Assembly (NCBI GenBank): GCA_036362985.1
Contig: JAYGXS010000004.1
Location: 26,904,083-26,968,082, forward strand
Source of the DNA: Ligula intestinalis
Taxonomy: Eukaryota; Platyhelminthes; Cestoda; Diphyllobothriidea; Diphyllobothriidae
Length of the DNA stretch: 64,000 nt
Direction: 5' to 3'
A model generated the notes under the pieces. It saw only the letters and a list, made by a program, of their open reading frames with translations. It was not told where the DNA came from and did no database searches. Positions 50,061 to 61,307 of this stretch are shown one piece after another. The stretch's first letter is position 1. Every line of letters starts with the position of its first letter. Position numbers and translations under genes: made by a program.

Positions 50061-50674
50061 TCAGAAAAATGAAAACTTCTGACGGAAAGCTATCCAAAAA
50101 CAAACGTATGTTCGCCAATTTATCTTTTGAACGTTTCAATGGGAGTTCTCGCATTTACACAGATACGGAAGCATGTTTGCACAAAATCCCACTTCCAGAA
50201 ATAAGTAACAAATGATCAATGACGCTATTGCGACCTGCCTATTTTTGTTATGCAGTCGCTTGCCACACCACGCCTTTCATGCGCAAATTCCTCCTTTCCC
50301 ACTTTGTGTACGAATATAATATGTGGCCCTGGTTGGTGCGTTGTCGGTACCTGCAACGACAAGGAGATAACTGCTGTCAGGTTTATGATAGTTACTATAA
50401 ATACAGCTGGAACAATTTTATGTCGTCCTTTTTAAAGGCATGAAAGGTTGCAGAAGCGTAAAGAAAGGAAACAAGTTTCAGACGGGAAGTCGAAATCTAT
50501 GGTGTTATTGCAATTTCAGTCCGCATAAAAAACAAATAGTAAAAAAGGAGGCCCTCATAAATAAATCTCTTGACCGAACAACTTGGTTTAGAAACGCGGA
50601 ATCATCTTTAACGTCAACAGCACAATTTATTGAATATAAAGCAATAAAACGATCAAAAATAGAAAGCAGGCAAA

Positions 50675-51200
50675 AGAAGCAGGACTTATTAATATTAATA
50701 AATTTCGTGACAGCTTCTCAGCTGTATCGTTTCGCTGCGTGAGGAACATAGCGAGGAGACATAAAGCAGTTGGGAATTTCACAGAATTATTGGTATAACA
50801 GCAAGGACCGTGGTTCAGTTTCAATAATAATTGACAAAGAACGGTGCGTTCAGTCAAGTTATGGGAAGTAGTGGGTGAGGGAATTAATGAAAAACGTGGG
50901 AATTAAATTCAGTGACCAATTACCAGGGCAATTGGAGGTTGACCACCTGGGCAAGCTGCTTGCATAGGTGATGTTTCTCCCATCTGATGAAGCAGCTTCT
51001 AAAAAGCGCAGAATTTGGTTTGTTCGGGACTGAACAATTACTTGAAACGCTGTCTTGACGTCGAGAGAATGATCGCTGTCTAGTAGATGCTTGGTAATAG
51101 AGGACCTTGGTATGCTGTCTTCTTGCTTGGAACGCCACTTAGGCAAGTGCTCAGTGGCCCGGCTGCCAGTTGCTTTTGCATACGCCCAATTTACTTGCAT
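50675..51200 (-). mobile_element. Penelope-like element, GIY-YIG C-terminus and tail
   Basis: The minus-strand frame reads RSSITKHLLDSDHSLDVKT, AFQVIVQSRTNQILRFLEAA, then SSLPRWSTSNCPGNW and the tail. It is colinear with the minus-strand copy at 11.1-11.6 kb. The tail region (50,680-50,800) reappears in reverse complement near 51,500-51,610. Confidence 0.7.
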
Positions 51201-51499
51201 CCGAAAGTACGCGCGAATTCATACACACAATTTGGGGTGGCGTGCAATGGGAAGGCATCCTTTGCCCTTGTTACTGGAATGCTTTTAGTGGAACTTAAGA
51301 AGACGAGTTTTGCTGCGTTATAGGTAGTTTCTATAGAACAGCGTCACCATCGCTTGCCTGTATTGGAAATTATGTCACCCTTGAAGGGTAAGGATATAAT
51401 GGCGGGCTTCTTTGGAACTGAGTGTTCCATCATTTTGGCCGAAGAGAACTGCTCTACTTCTGAATAAAGCGTGCCGGATAGCCACAGTCGTGTAGGGCT

Positions 51500-51615
51500 G
51501 AACAACAGTCCTTGCTGTTTTGCCATTAATTCTGTGAAATTTCCAACTGTCCTATGTCCTATGTTCCTCATGCAGCGACAAGATGCAGCTGAGCAACTTC
51601 AATTAATCCTGCCAT
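51500..51615 (+). mobile_element. Inverted second tail of the Penelope-like element
   Basis: Reverse complement of 50,680-50,800, including the CATGAGGAACATAG, GAAATTTCACAGAATTA and CAGCAAGGAC words. It forms the outer right end of a double-tailed insertion. Confidence 0.65.
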
Positions 51616-54009
51616 GTATAACTGTTTTAAATTTGTTTGTGAATAAATGATTAAAAAATTGCTACATGTATATGCATGGGTCCACTCCCAGATACCTCAC
51701 AAGGACAACAATCGAAAGAACCAAACTTGAGTCATACAAAGTTTTTTGACGTCACAAATGATGTAAACCTGAATCTGTTTATAGTCGTCTTAATGGCTAT
51801 AACGATGTTAGAGGCCGACGAAAATAACTTACTGATAGTTACGTAGAAGGGGGCTTAAATCATAAATACTGTTTTAACTTCATCGAGATATTTTCGGGAA
51901 AAGAATGCACAATCCAAGCAATAACGTCCGTGTGGGGAATGTCTGACCAACGAGAATTGTTACGAGCTGATAAACTGCTCAGCCGTTGAATTAACGTTCA
52001 TAGTCCCCAGAAGAAATTAACTCCACTTGTTTATGTAAAATCCTGTGCCAATAAGTTCAAATAGTTGAAAGATAGGAACGTGTCATGGATATTCTAAGTT
52101 TTAATATGGGGGATTTCTAATATATGAAGCCTGTATATATTCAAGTTGGTAGTAATCACATCAACTTTACTCATATTACTTAGTTTTGATGTATGCTTGC
52201 ACGTTTCATTTTTCATATTTTTGGCTGTGTTTCATGCTTAAATCATCTCCTTAGCATATACATTCAGCCGCTCCCTGAGTGGTATGGACACATTTGCTGC
52301 AAGGAAGATTCGAGAACGAATATAAACGCGAAGTCCCCTATGATAACCTATGATCAGGCTTAAAATCTGGTAACACCACATCCTTCTATATTTTACATAT
52401 TCTCTTTCACTAAGAACGGTGAACGGACTTAAGGATTAGCGGACATGACGATTCGTTAAATCTTGGTCTAGGCCCAACCAGAATGCGCCTTGTGCATGGC
52501 TAGCTGCCGACCAGATTTTCACTCGAAAATACTATCCAGACATATTCATGTCAGCAGAAGCTCAAAATTCCTATCTGTGTGTCTGCCAACATTTTTTAAA
52601 ACGTGAGTGCTTAGAGCTGTCACTCCACCCTTGCTGCTGACATCAATGTCTTCTTTTCTCGTTTATGTCCTTAAAAAAAGAGTAAGTCCTGCTCCTTGTC
52701 AAATGGTAATTTATAAAAGAATAACTTGCCTGAGAAAATAATTTTTTGCTGACAGTAATAAGGAAGATACACATAACGCTGCAGTGAAGCTAACTGAGCC
52801 CGAATAGTTGTTATATCACATACGGTCTACTCATATGCGGGGTCGCATCCTCGTTTCAGCATTGGTAGGTTATTTAAGACTTCGTAGCCACAAATAACCC
52901 CAGGCTCGTGTCAAAACGGGAATCGTGGTAACAGGTGTCTGAGGAATAGGACCGCAACTTAGACAAATAGTGAAATGTGTGCAAGAAAACATAAAAATCA
53001 ACATGTCTCCCGAAATTTAGTCCATAATATTGATATGATATTGATATTTGTAAAAACTAAGCAAAAGCTACTCTCAGTAAATGCCGTGTGTGCATATGGC
53101 TATGGGAATGTAATGCCGAAACTGCAGAGCATTACTTCTGATAGCTATGGAATAAAAAAACCAACCCAAATCAAGCTATTTAGCTTAGACCCATGTGGCT
53201 TGCATAGCATATCCTTCCCCTCTTGTCCAGCCATCAACAAGAGATTTTGGGTTTTTATCTCCTTCCTCTGAATACGTGTCGCTTATGCAAATTATTGGAA
53301 CCAAAGTGGATTTCACTGCGTTTTCCAAAACCTGTACAGTGCCCACACCCAAAGTTAAGATTTTGAAACAAAATATGCACTTGAATCCGTATGAAGATTT
53401 GGATTAATCTGTTTTCACCGTTGCCCTAGTAACTTGGTAATACTTGAGTTTAGCAAGACATCATGGAAGAAGCCGCAGTATGAGGACCTCTATTTTTCAC
53501 ACAATAGGTCATATAAACAGATTTTGTATTTCCATACATGGAAGTCCGTTTGTTCTAGCCTTTGAAATTTCCCAACGCCTAAAAATTCCAAAAATTTTGA
53601 TCCCAAATACTTTCGTCTAATTGCCCGTTCTTCTGCACTTCAGAGTTGCCGTAGGTACCCCTTTATAATTTTCATATAAGGCCAGGCGTAGTACCCTAGG
53701 TGCTGTGGCTGTTGTCGTCCACTCTACTCTATGCAACACAGGTAAGGGTATGTTTTGTTATGGTCACACATCATCTCCTCCTGACGAAAATATCCACATG
53801 CGGCTCCCCTGACTGGGTTGTTTCTTGGCTTGGAGATTGATTTACTTCCCGCACTCAGTGTGCGCAGTCCGGTAGGCCGAAGTCTACCGTGGATGCCTTC
53901 CAGGTTCCTCTCACATCTCTCTGCAAAATGATGACTTCAGATCGTCAACTTACTGTCTGCATGTTACAAATACTGGCCAGTTGGTTGTTGGTTATTATCT
54001 TATGACAGG
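51616..54009. other. Stretch with no supported gene
   Basis: AT-rich sequence with short, unrelated frames only. Confidence 0.4.
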
Positions 54010-54860
54010 AGTTGACAGCAGGATTTACTGAAGTCAATAAATTTCATGACGGCTTCTCAACCACGCCCTGTAGTTGCATGAGTTTGATAACGAATGCGAC
54101 ATTCAGCACTTTATAGTTTCACAAAAAATGACATGGCATAACAGCAAGGATCACAGTTCAGGTTAACTAATAATCAGATAAAGGACACTGCATTTAATTA
54201 ACGAATAGGGAGGAGGAGTTGGGGGCAGTTAACGAAAATCATTTGGGATTAAAACTTATTGCCCAATTACGTCGGTAATTGGAGGCCGACCACATGGTCA
54301 AGCTGCTTGCATATGTCGGTTTTCTCCCGCCGTATGTAGGCAGCTGCCAACTTGCGCATGTGTTGATCTGTTCGTGCCCGAACAAGTACTTGAAACCCTG
54401 TTTTGACGTCACCAGACCTACCGCTCTCTATCAGATGTTAAGCAATAGAGGACCGTGGTACTCTATCTTTTTGCTTGAAAAGCCAATTGGGCCAGTGCTC
54501 AGAGGCCCTGGCTCAGCTGATTTCTGGCAACATACGGCGGCAGAAATCCGACCTATGCAAGCAGCTTGGCCATGTGGTCAACCTCCAATTATCCTGGTAA
54601 TTGGCCACTTAGTTTTAATCCCAAGTGATTTTCGTCAAATTCCCTCGTCCCCCTTTCCTTCCTATACGTTGGCTTAATGCAGTGTCCTTTATCTGGTTAT
54701 TGCTCAAACTGAACCACGATCCTTTCTGTTATGTCATGTCATTCTGTGGAATAGTAAACTGTTGTAGGTTGTGTTCGTTATTAAGCCTGTGCAACGACAG
54801 GGCACAGTTGAGAAGCCGTCACGAAATTTATTGACATCAAAAAATCCTGCTCTACACGCC
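54010..54860. mobile_element. Double-ended Penelope-like insertion forming an inverted repeat
   Basis: Bases 54,010-54,340 recur in reverse complement at about 54,525-54,860. Shared landmarks are the outer AGCAGGATTT and AATAAATTTC-x-TGACGGCTTCTCAA words, AGATAAAGGACACTGCATT, and the inner GGTCAAGCTGCTTGCATA. The spacer (about 190 bases) carries a minus-strand GIY-YIG C-terminus with a degraded TGH-like segment. The structure equals two PLE 3' ends joined head to head, tails outward. Confidence 0.75.
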
Positions 54861-55099
54861 TGTTTTAAATTTGTACCTGAGAACCACTGCTTCAAATAAT
54901 CTTAGGAATTTAACTCATCTTCAATTACTGATGGAGGGCCCGTGGGGGTATAGTATTTTTAAGAGGTTTGGCAGATTAGTATTTTACTTAAAAATCAGAA
55001 AGGAAGAAGAACAGTTTGCTGACATATGTAAGCTTTCGAGAAGTTCTTATCAGGCCATTACATTCATGGAAGAACGCGGTCAGTGGTAAAGCATGCGAT

Positions 55100-55800
55100 C
55101 AATTATTTTCGTCGTTTCACGGCGGTGAGTCATGGGACTAGGGGCGGGCAGAGCGTGGGTCGAATAAAAGAAGGCTAGTGATGCGACGGTGAGCGTTTGG
55201 GGGAGCCGGTCCATGGAGGACGGGGGAGAGAGCGCGGGCAATTGCATGCAGTTAAGTCAAAGTTTACCATGCCAGGCGGTTCTTTTATGCACTCGAGGCT
55301 TACTTCCTCAACCTGATAGCGGTCGCTTCTCTGATTGCGAGCAGACGCTAACCCAGAGACTTGCAATAGTTCCGTAGGACAGTATAAATCGTTCGGATGT
55401 CTTTGTTGGGGGCCATACGAAGTCCGGAATCAATTATGTGCGAGCAAATAGGGCTGTTTATGCGTCTGGCTTCTCTTTTTCTCAGCCATGCTGGGCGGAT
55501 TTTTTTCATTCTTTTAGATAGGCATCAACTAGTGCTCCAGTGCATTCGTCGACACTCCTATTTTCAGCTGATTTGTCAATAGGAACTGGCAAATTTAACC
55601 GTCTATTCCGGTGCCCGGGACGTTTGTAAACAACGATGGGACGTCGAGAGAGAGCAGCAGCATGCCACTTGTGTTCACGTCCTTGATGTCGGAGATAAAT
55701 TTGAACATATCTCGATAGTTACTTTAAGCCATCTGATACGTTAAGGATTTGAGTTTCTCTGCTAGCCCCTTGGTTATCGCATGATACGGCCAGTTAGACA
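55100..55800 (-). mobile_element. Penelope-like element with RT motif A joined to GIY-YIG fragment
   Basis: On the minus strand near 55,600-55,760 the frame reads MFKFISDIKDVNTSGMLLLS, LDVPSLFTNVPGTGIDG: the RT motif A region (S-x-DV-x-SLFTNVP). It is followed, after lost sequence and frameshifts, by PAWLRK-like GIY-YIG sequence and the tail (SLECIKEPPGMVNFDLTAC). The catalytic Asp of motif A is visible, but motif C (YVDD) is missing from this copy, so there is an internal deletion. Confidence 0.65.
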
Positions 55801-56295
55801 TTTCCAAAATCGCGTATAACTTACTCCTGTGAAGGAGGTTGTATTGGTCACACGAGTCGCCACCTATTTGCAAGAATAAGAGAAAACCTACCGGCATGGC
55901 TGGGTAAAAGTGTAACCAGGCGCATAAACAGCGCTATTTGCTCGCACATTGTTGATTCCGGGCCTCGTGTAGCCCTAACGAATCATCAGGTCCCACCAAA
56001 CTAACCCAAGTCTCTGGTTCAGCACCTGCTCACAACCAGAGAAGCGACCGCTATCATGTTTATGAAGACGGTCGTGTGTGCACTAAAGAACCTCCTGCAA
56101 GATCCGCACCTGGCATGGTAAACTGTGACTTTACTGTATATACTTGCCCGCGCTCTCCCTCCGCCCGCCCTATTCCTCCTCAGTTGACTAGTTCAACCAA
56201 ACCCTCACTGCCGTGTAATTTGCCTTCCTCCATTGATCTCCGCTCAGCCCGCCTTTACTCCTATGACTCATTGCAATGAAATGGCGAACATAATT
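55801..56295 (+). mobile_element. Penelope-like element, GIY-YIG fragment in opposite orientation
   Basis: The plus strand reads GHTSRHLFARIRENLPAWLG, INSAICSHIVDSG, then TTREATAIMF, CALKNLLQDP and a proline-rich tail ending near 56,290. It is the same lineage as the minus-strand fragment directly to its left, giving another head-to-head pair. The hammerhead array begins 110 bases further on. Confidence 0.7.
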
Positions 56296-56675
56296 TACCG
56301 CATATTTTGTCTTTGACCCTGTTCCAATGTAAATGCTAGGGCCCGATGAGAGTACTTTCGACAACTGCTAACATTGATTATCTAGTTGGAATTTTCGGAA
56401 GTTTAAAAAACGTGTCTCGGCCTTTTAGCAAGTACCTAGGCTGTCAGTATGGTAAGGTACACCGTCAATTTATTCTACTAACGACTGTCTGATGGCAGCA
56501 TGCGCATATTTCACAGAGGCTGGCGGGTTTCAACTAGAATATACACTTGCAATTTCGATCTACGCCTATAGACCTTAAATAGACTGATAAATACCGCGCT
56601 CAGAAATTAATTTCTCCGCAGATAAAAAGCTGAACTTTCAAAAACCGGTATATCAATCAGAAAGCAGATAGGGAA

Positions 56676-56758
56676 AGCTGGGCTACCCACTGATGAGCCA
56701 GAACCCTCACAGCTGTGTCAAGCAGCAACAGAATACCGGCAAAACCCATGTCTGGGCC
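56676..56758 (+). ncRNA. Type I hammerhead ribozyme, copy 1 (degraded)
   Basis: The core CTGATGA (56690-56696) is preceded by CCCA, which pairs with TGGG directly after the predicted cleavage site GTC (56750-56752). Stem II pairs GCCAG with CCGGC with one mismatch. The GAAA box is mutated to AAAA and the stem III palindrome reads CCCATG instead of CACGTG, so this copy is probably inactive or weak. The stem II arm contains a nested GCTG/CAGC hairpin. Confidence 0.75.
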
Positions 56759-57012
56759 TTTTAGCAAGTAACTAGGCTGTTAGTATGGTACGTTTCAACG
56801 TCAATTTATATTACTAACGACTGTCTGATGGGAGCATGTGTATATTTCACAGGGGTTAACGGGTTTCAACACGAATTTATGCTAACAATTTCGGTCTTCG
56901 CCTTTAGACCTCAATTACACTGATATTTACCGCGATAAGCAATTAATTTCTCTGGAGATTAAAAAGCCGAACTTACAAAAACCGGTATAGCAAACGGAAA
57001 GCAGATAGGGAA

Positions 57013-57096
57013 AGCTGGGCGACCCGCTGATGAGCCGGAGCCCTCGCAGCTGTGTCAAGCAGCGGAAGAATACCGACGAAACACGTGTCTGGGCCT
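57013..57096 (+). ncRNA. Type I hammerhead ribozyme, copy 2 (near-intact core)
   Basis: CTGATGA (57027-57033), GAAAC (57078-57082) and cleavage triplet GTC (57087-57089) are all present. Stem I pairs CCCG with TGGG (one G-U). Stem II pairs GCCGG with CCGAC (one mismatch, restored when compared with copy 1). Stem III is the self-complementary CACGTG, the very short stem typical of retrozyme and PLE hammerheads that work best as dimers. All core residues required for self-cleavage are seen. Confidence 0.8.
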
Positions 57097-57147
57097 TTTA
57101 GCAAGTATCTAGGCTGTTAGTATGGTAAGTTACAACGTCAATTTTCA

Positions 57148-58028
57148 AAACAATCAGAAATTAGTCTCGTGTGTCTTTTCTCCGTGATTTTCTTCCTTCT
57201 GAATCATTGGGCATTTTATCCAAGGAAATGTCCTCAACCTGGTATCCTGAAGTTACTCTGACATCATGTCGTTTTTTTCTGCTGTAAGGTTTTGGGTGCG
57301 CAGCGAAGTTAGTTTTGCGCGACAGGAATTTTCTGTTGAAATTCGTTAGATTTTGTAAGTTAAGATATCTACTGATACAGATGTTAGTAGCTACATTCTA
57401 GTAGATAGAAATTCATGATGATAAAGGGCATTGGATCGATTATATGCTCGTAGGAAAAATTGATGAGACAAGAATGCAAACCTCCTGTCTCTATTTATTT
57501 TGCTAGGAAGAAGGAAAGCTTGCATGTTTGGTTCAGTTTCCTCAAGGAAACATGTGAGGTTTTGATAAAATCGGGGGTTGCGGAATATCCACGAAATTTC
57601 CTAAGTTATTCATTATAACAGCACCAAACCCTTTCATTTGTGCCTTGTGCTATCAAAGATCACGGCTATATGCAAAAAAACTGTTCCTATTAATCCCGTC
57701 TGGAACCGGAAAACCTGATGCTTTTTTTGCGAAAATCAGTGAAAGGCCTTACACAGCTTTCCATAAACAAGAAATGGATTCATCTCTAGAAGATTTTCTT
57801 TCTCAATTTCTGATGAAAGGAAAGTTCATGTAATATTAAAAATGGTATAGCTCTGGTTTCATCTGACAATTATATTTCCATTTATTGGTCACAATTACGG
57901 GTAGTAACCCCGTTTTCGGAATTTCATACATTGTCAAAAAAGTTGGACTTTCTAAAGAAAATATTAGTACTTCTTATATTTCCCTTAAGCTGCGAATTCG
58001 CTTGAAGTTTTTCATTATTGCTTCACAG
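57148..58028. other. Stretch with no recognised gene upstream of the Tudor-like exon
   Basis: A 62-codon plus-strand frame (57645-57833; PSGTGKPDAFFAKISERP, then MDSSLEDFLSQFLMKG) has protein-like composition but no defended start or splice sites. It may be an exon of the same plus-strand gene as the following candidate. Confidence 0.3.
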
Positions 58029-58115
58029 TTGTCGTACATGCGTAAATGCTGGTTTGCGAGCGATGATCAATGTGTCGCACATTTCACCAGTGATGGCCTA
58101 TACTTTAGACTGGCA
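58029..58115 (+). CDS. Candidate exon with Tudor-like motif
   Basis: A strong acceptor (TTTTTCATTATTGCTTCACAG) precedes LSYMRKCWFASDDQC, VAHFTSDGLYFRLA. A possible GT donor follows at 58116, and the frame stays open to 58157. The pattern W-x3-D-x2-C-x-A-x-F-S/T-x-DG-x-x-Y/F-x-x-x-V matches the first strands of SMN/SPF30-type Tudor domains, which bind methylarginine. The usual G-Y-G-N end of the domain is not in this exon, and no neighbouring exon is certain. The donor is weak. This may be a short exon of an unidentified gene or a processed remnant. Confidence 0.35.
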
Positions 58116-58339
58116 GTTGACTGGCAGTTAGCATTCAAAAAGCAAGAAAATGCATACTGACCAGGGCAGGAACACTATGAATAATTCAAGTAAATACATC
58201 TTACTTGCAACATTTAAGTAGAAATTATTACTGAACAATCTAGCACTTCGCTATATAAAAACCACTAGTCAGTTCGTAATCATATCATTTCGGTACTTCA
58301 TGATCAGGCCACCACATTTGCACGGAGAATGACTTCGTG

Positions 58340-58870
58340 ATTTATTACTAAAAGTTATATGTGTTTCGGGGGAATAGGCTCAATTACACTCCTCGTTCTC
58401 ATGCCAAATGAGTCAATGTTTTGAACTGGGAGAGCGGAGCTGTGGAGGGGACAAATGGGTGGGGTGTGAACGCTGTCTTGGCTGTAAACCCGCGGAGTGC
58501 GTATGACTGTTATCAGGGGATTAATGTGATGTGTAATTATCATTTGGATTCCACCTGGGGAGATAAACTGTCCGTATAAAGGTCTGCTAACATTAAAGCG
58601 TTGGCTTCGCTGACAGAATGGCCAATTTTTCGGGCGCAATTTGGCGCAGAAATTTAGAAGACCTTGCTGGTGCTCGATAGTGAAGTTGAGAGGCTTCTTT
58701 GGATTTAACGTGATGCTTTGCATCCCTTAAATACGCAAGAATATATGTGTTTTCGCGTGCACATTCGTTTTCATGCGCCCCTTTGCACAGCCAATATGTT
58801 ACGTCCCATGGGAGAAAGGGAATGAGAAAAACACGCATTGGTGTTGCTTCCAACGGCACTCAGTGTTTAC
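58340..58870 (-). mobile_element. Penelope-like element fragment, third lineage
   Basis: The minus-strand frame reads CKGAHENECARENTYILAYL, RDAKHHVKSKEASQLHYRAP, ARSSKFLRQI, then KLAILSAKPTL. This keeps the PLE endonuclease C-terminal pattern (H-x3-H-x-V...R-A...F-L-R-x-x-EA-x-AI...KP-x-L) but with different residues from the other two lineages. A second, shifted frame (58355-58723) continues the tail. Assignment to PLE rests on this pattern only. Confidence 0.45.
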
Positions 58871-59937
58871 CCGTCTCCCCCCCCCCAAACCATTAAAAAA
58901 GAGTCTGACTTTCGCTCAATCATTCCCCTGCTGCGTCTGTTTCGAAAGGCAATCTTATAAATGGGTTTACCTTTTCTACAATTGTAATGGCAGGGTTTGA
59001 GGCACGCTCCTTGGTATTGCAGAGAAGCAATCTCGCTGCAAATTCACTTTCGCGGAGTCTGTTCCGAAGCCGTTGGAGCCCTGATTCTAGAGTCTGAAGA
59101 GAGCAGATACGTCATTCTCTAACAGTCAATCCCAGGATTAAATTTTAGTCTAGATTTATGGGAACAACACCATGGCAATTAATGTATTTTCCAGTCTTTG
59201 TTTTCTTTTCATAATACTTTAAATTGGTTGCACTCATTCATTGCCTTTATCGAAGGAAACCAAGAAAAACTATTTCGAAATACGCCTTAGTCTCTGCAGC
59301 ATACTTTAATGAGGGGTATGCCTGGTTAAACTTCTAACCTGGGCTGTCATTAGATAATATTGCTGGCCAAGACAAGGGAGACTGGAGTGACCACTTCTAG
59401 CTTATTAGCCAGACAAGAGCTTCGAGCTTTGGGTGGCGGACCACTTGGGGCTGGGTATGACTGGCTGATGGCAACGCATACCTCAGTTTATGCGACAATA
59501 CTAGTTTCCTAGAACTACTAGCCGCTGTTAGGGCCCCAGAAATGAGGTTCAAGGTGGAGCGCGACAGGTGCGTTCCGTTTGCAGTGGGCCATCAGTGCTG
59601 GTGGTAAAACTTGTCAGGCAACGGATATCACTCCGTACCGATCGGAGAAATTCAGGTCATTGATAGTGTCCTTGAGTCTCGCTTACTGAACCCAGTCCAT
59701 GAAAACCTTTGCAATAAATGCCACCAATTTGCCTGTCTAGCTGGCCATTGCAGAAAAAATGGGAATTTTGTTTGCGTCGCGCAACTAGGGCTTTTCGGTT
59801 TTCCACTGTCACGCCTATGCGGTAGTCTGTTTGCCTAATGCAGTCAAATTACTAGATCATTCTTTCTACCACGGTTCCAACAGTAATCAGGGATAATAAT
59901 CTAACGAGAGCATCCTCCGTCCATCACTGTTAATATT
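58871..59937. other. Stretch with no supported gene
   Basis: A GC-richer block (about 59,400-59,620) looks like an old repeat, but no protein motif was recognised. A 75-codon plus-strand frame at 59611-59838 contains NKCHQFACLAGHC and is not assignable. Confidence 0.35.
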
Positions 59938-59985
59938 GAGAAGAAGAAGAAGAAGAAGAAGAAGAAGAAGAAGAAAAAGAAGAAG
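59938..59985 (+). repeat. (GAA)n microsatellite
   Basis: About 16 GAA triplets with one AAA interruption near the right end. It adjoins the left outer end of the next PLE pair. Confidence 0.9.
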
Positions 59986-60139
59986 GTGCGATCGCTGGGA
60001 CAAAACCGTTTTTTGGCTGACGTTTCGGATTTCGTCGCAGGCTCATCCTCCGAGACATTAGCAGAAATGCGTAGCTAATGCGCAGGGGATTGCGGCATTT
60101 ATAGGATGCAGTCATTATGTTACTGGATACATATGGAGC

Positions 60140-60400
60140 TTAATGGCTCCCCCTATCGTGGGTAGATGCCCGCTTGTGCACTACATGCTTGATGGCTGGT
60201 GTACGGGTCGTGACGGGCTGAACTTTCATCGCCCACACTAAAGTTGTGCAGGATGATTGCTCGACCATCTGGTTGCCTGGCATTGGCGTTAGAATGGGAC
60301 CTGCGTTTTCGCTTGTATTGACCATAAATGTTCTTGATGGCCTCGACTAAATCAAAGGTGTCCAATACAAGCGAACATGTGAGTGCCAGGAAGTAATTTA
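60140..60400 (-). mobile_element. Penelope-like element, C-terminal tail
   Basis: The minus-strand frame reads NANARQPDGRAIILHNFSVG, DESSARHDPYTSHQ, ending at IYPR near 60,153. PDGRAII-T/L-x...DE-x-SA is the recurrent tail of the PLE lineage with FESWFTGPQS. The tail also appears on the plus strand at 61.0-61.1 kb. Confidence 0.6.
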
Positions 60401-60609
60401 GAAGAAGAAGAGGACGACTCGATTGATGGGTATTCAGACAAAATGGCTTCCCGTGCATCTTCCTCAACCAGTGCCTACGCAAACGAGATGGCCAAAAAAG
60501 TCGCACCGACCCCAAAATTTTGTGAGCAATCCCGTACGTCAGAAACTTCTCGGAAGCTGTCGGCCACCTTCTCACATCACTTGGAGTTGGTGTCACACAC
60601 AGGCCAGAA

Positions 60610-61140
60610 GAAACCATAAGGCGTCAGATAATGAAACTGAAAGACCCACTGCCACGGCAAGAAACATATTGATCCGTCTGCAGGAGCTTTTAGTTGCGGG
60701 CAGAGCAACTATGTCGGAGAAAATGACAGGTTTCTTAAGACACGAATTGCCGAACACGCGGCAGCAGTGCGGTGAAATGATGCAAATTCTCAAAATGCCA
60801 CATATTTAAATTTAATGAGGCCGAAATTCTTGCAAGAGGTGACAATCGGGTGGTCCGAGAACGATTTGAATCATAGTTTACGGGCCCCCAATCCTTCAAC
60901 AAATGCAAAGATTTGCTTTATCCATATTTGGTGCTGAGATTCAAGTTGGCCAAAGCAAGTCGCCGCTTGGGGAACGGACAGGCCACCGCCTCATCCTATA
61001 CCAGGACCGGAGGGCCAGATGACCGGGCAATCATCACGCCCGAGTCCACCACTCGTGATGAAGGGTCAGCAGGTCAGAGCCCGCATGCCGTTCAACAGAC
61101 CACCAACACTCAAGAAGGCAATTACGGTTAATTGTCGTCG
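60610..61140 (+). mobile_element. Penelope-like element, GIY-YIG domain and tail
   Basis: In shifting frames the plus strand reads QSNYVGENDRFLKTRIAEHA, AAVRRNDANSQNATY (one stop), EILARGDNRVVRERFESW, FTGPQSFNKCKDLP, LVLRFKLAK and finally TRTGGPDDRAIITPESTTRD. These blocks are the GIY-YIG second half and C-terminal tail of a PLE lineage in their usual order. Together with the minus-strand tail at 60.15-60.4 kb it forms a pair with tails outward. Confidence 0.75.
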
Positions 61141-61307
61141 TATGTTTGCAGTAATTACTGCATCCTATAATTACTGCAGACTCCTGTGCATGTGCTATCC
61201 TATCTGCTATTGCTCTCTGACTATATCTGTGATGACGAATCCACGACGAATATCGAAACCTTAGGCAACTAAAAGTATTTTCCCAGCGATAGAGTCGTCT
61301 TCTTCTC

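Larger units (their letters stand above)
56405..57147 (+). repeat. Tandem array of 336/337-bp hammerhead-bearing units (retrozyme-like)
   Basis: Two full units (56417-56752 and 56753-57089, defined by predicted ribozyme cleavage sites) are flanked by a 12-base remnant on the left and about 58 bases of a third unit on the right. Landmarks repeated in order are TTTTAGCAAGTA, TAGGCTGTTAGTATGGTA, CTAACGACTGTCTGATGG, ATTAATTTCTC, AAAACCGGTAT, AAAGCAGATAGGGAAAGCTG and then the ribozyme core. Metazoan retrozymes and the schistosome SM-alpha repeat are short tandem non-coding elements with type I hammerheads. This array has the same design. No open frame spans it. Confidence 0.8.
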
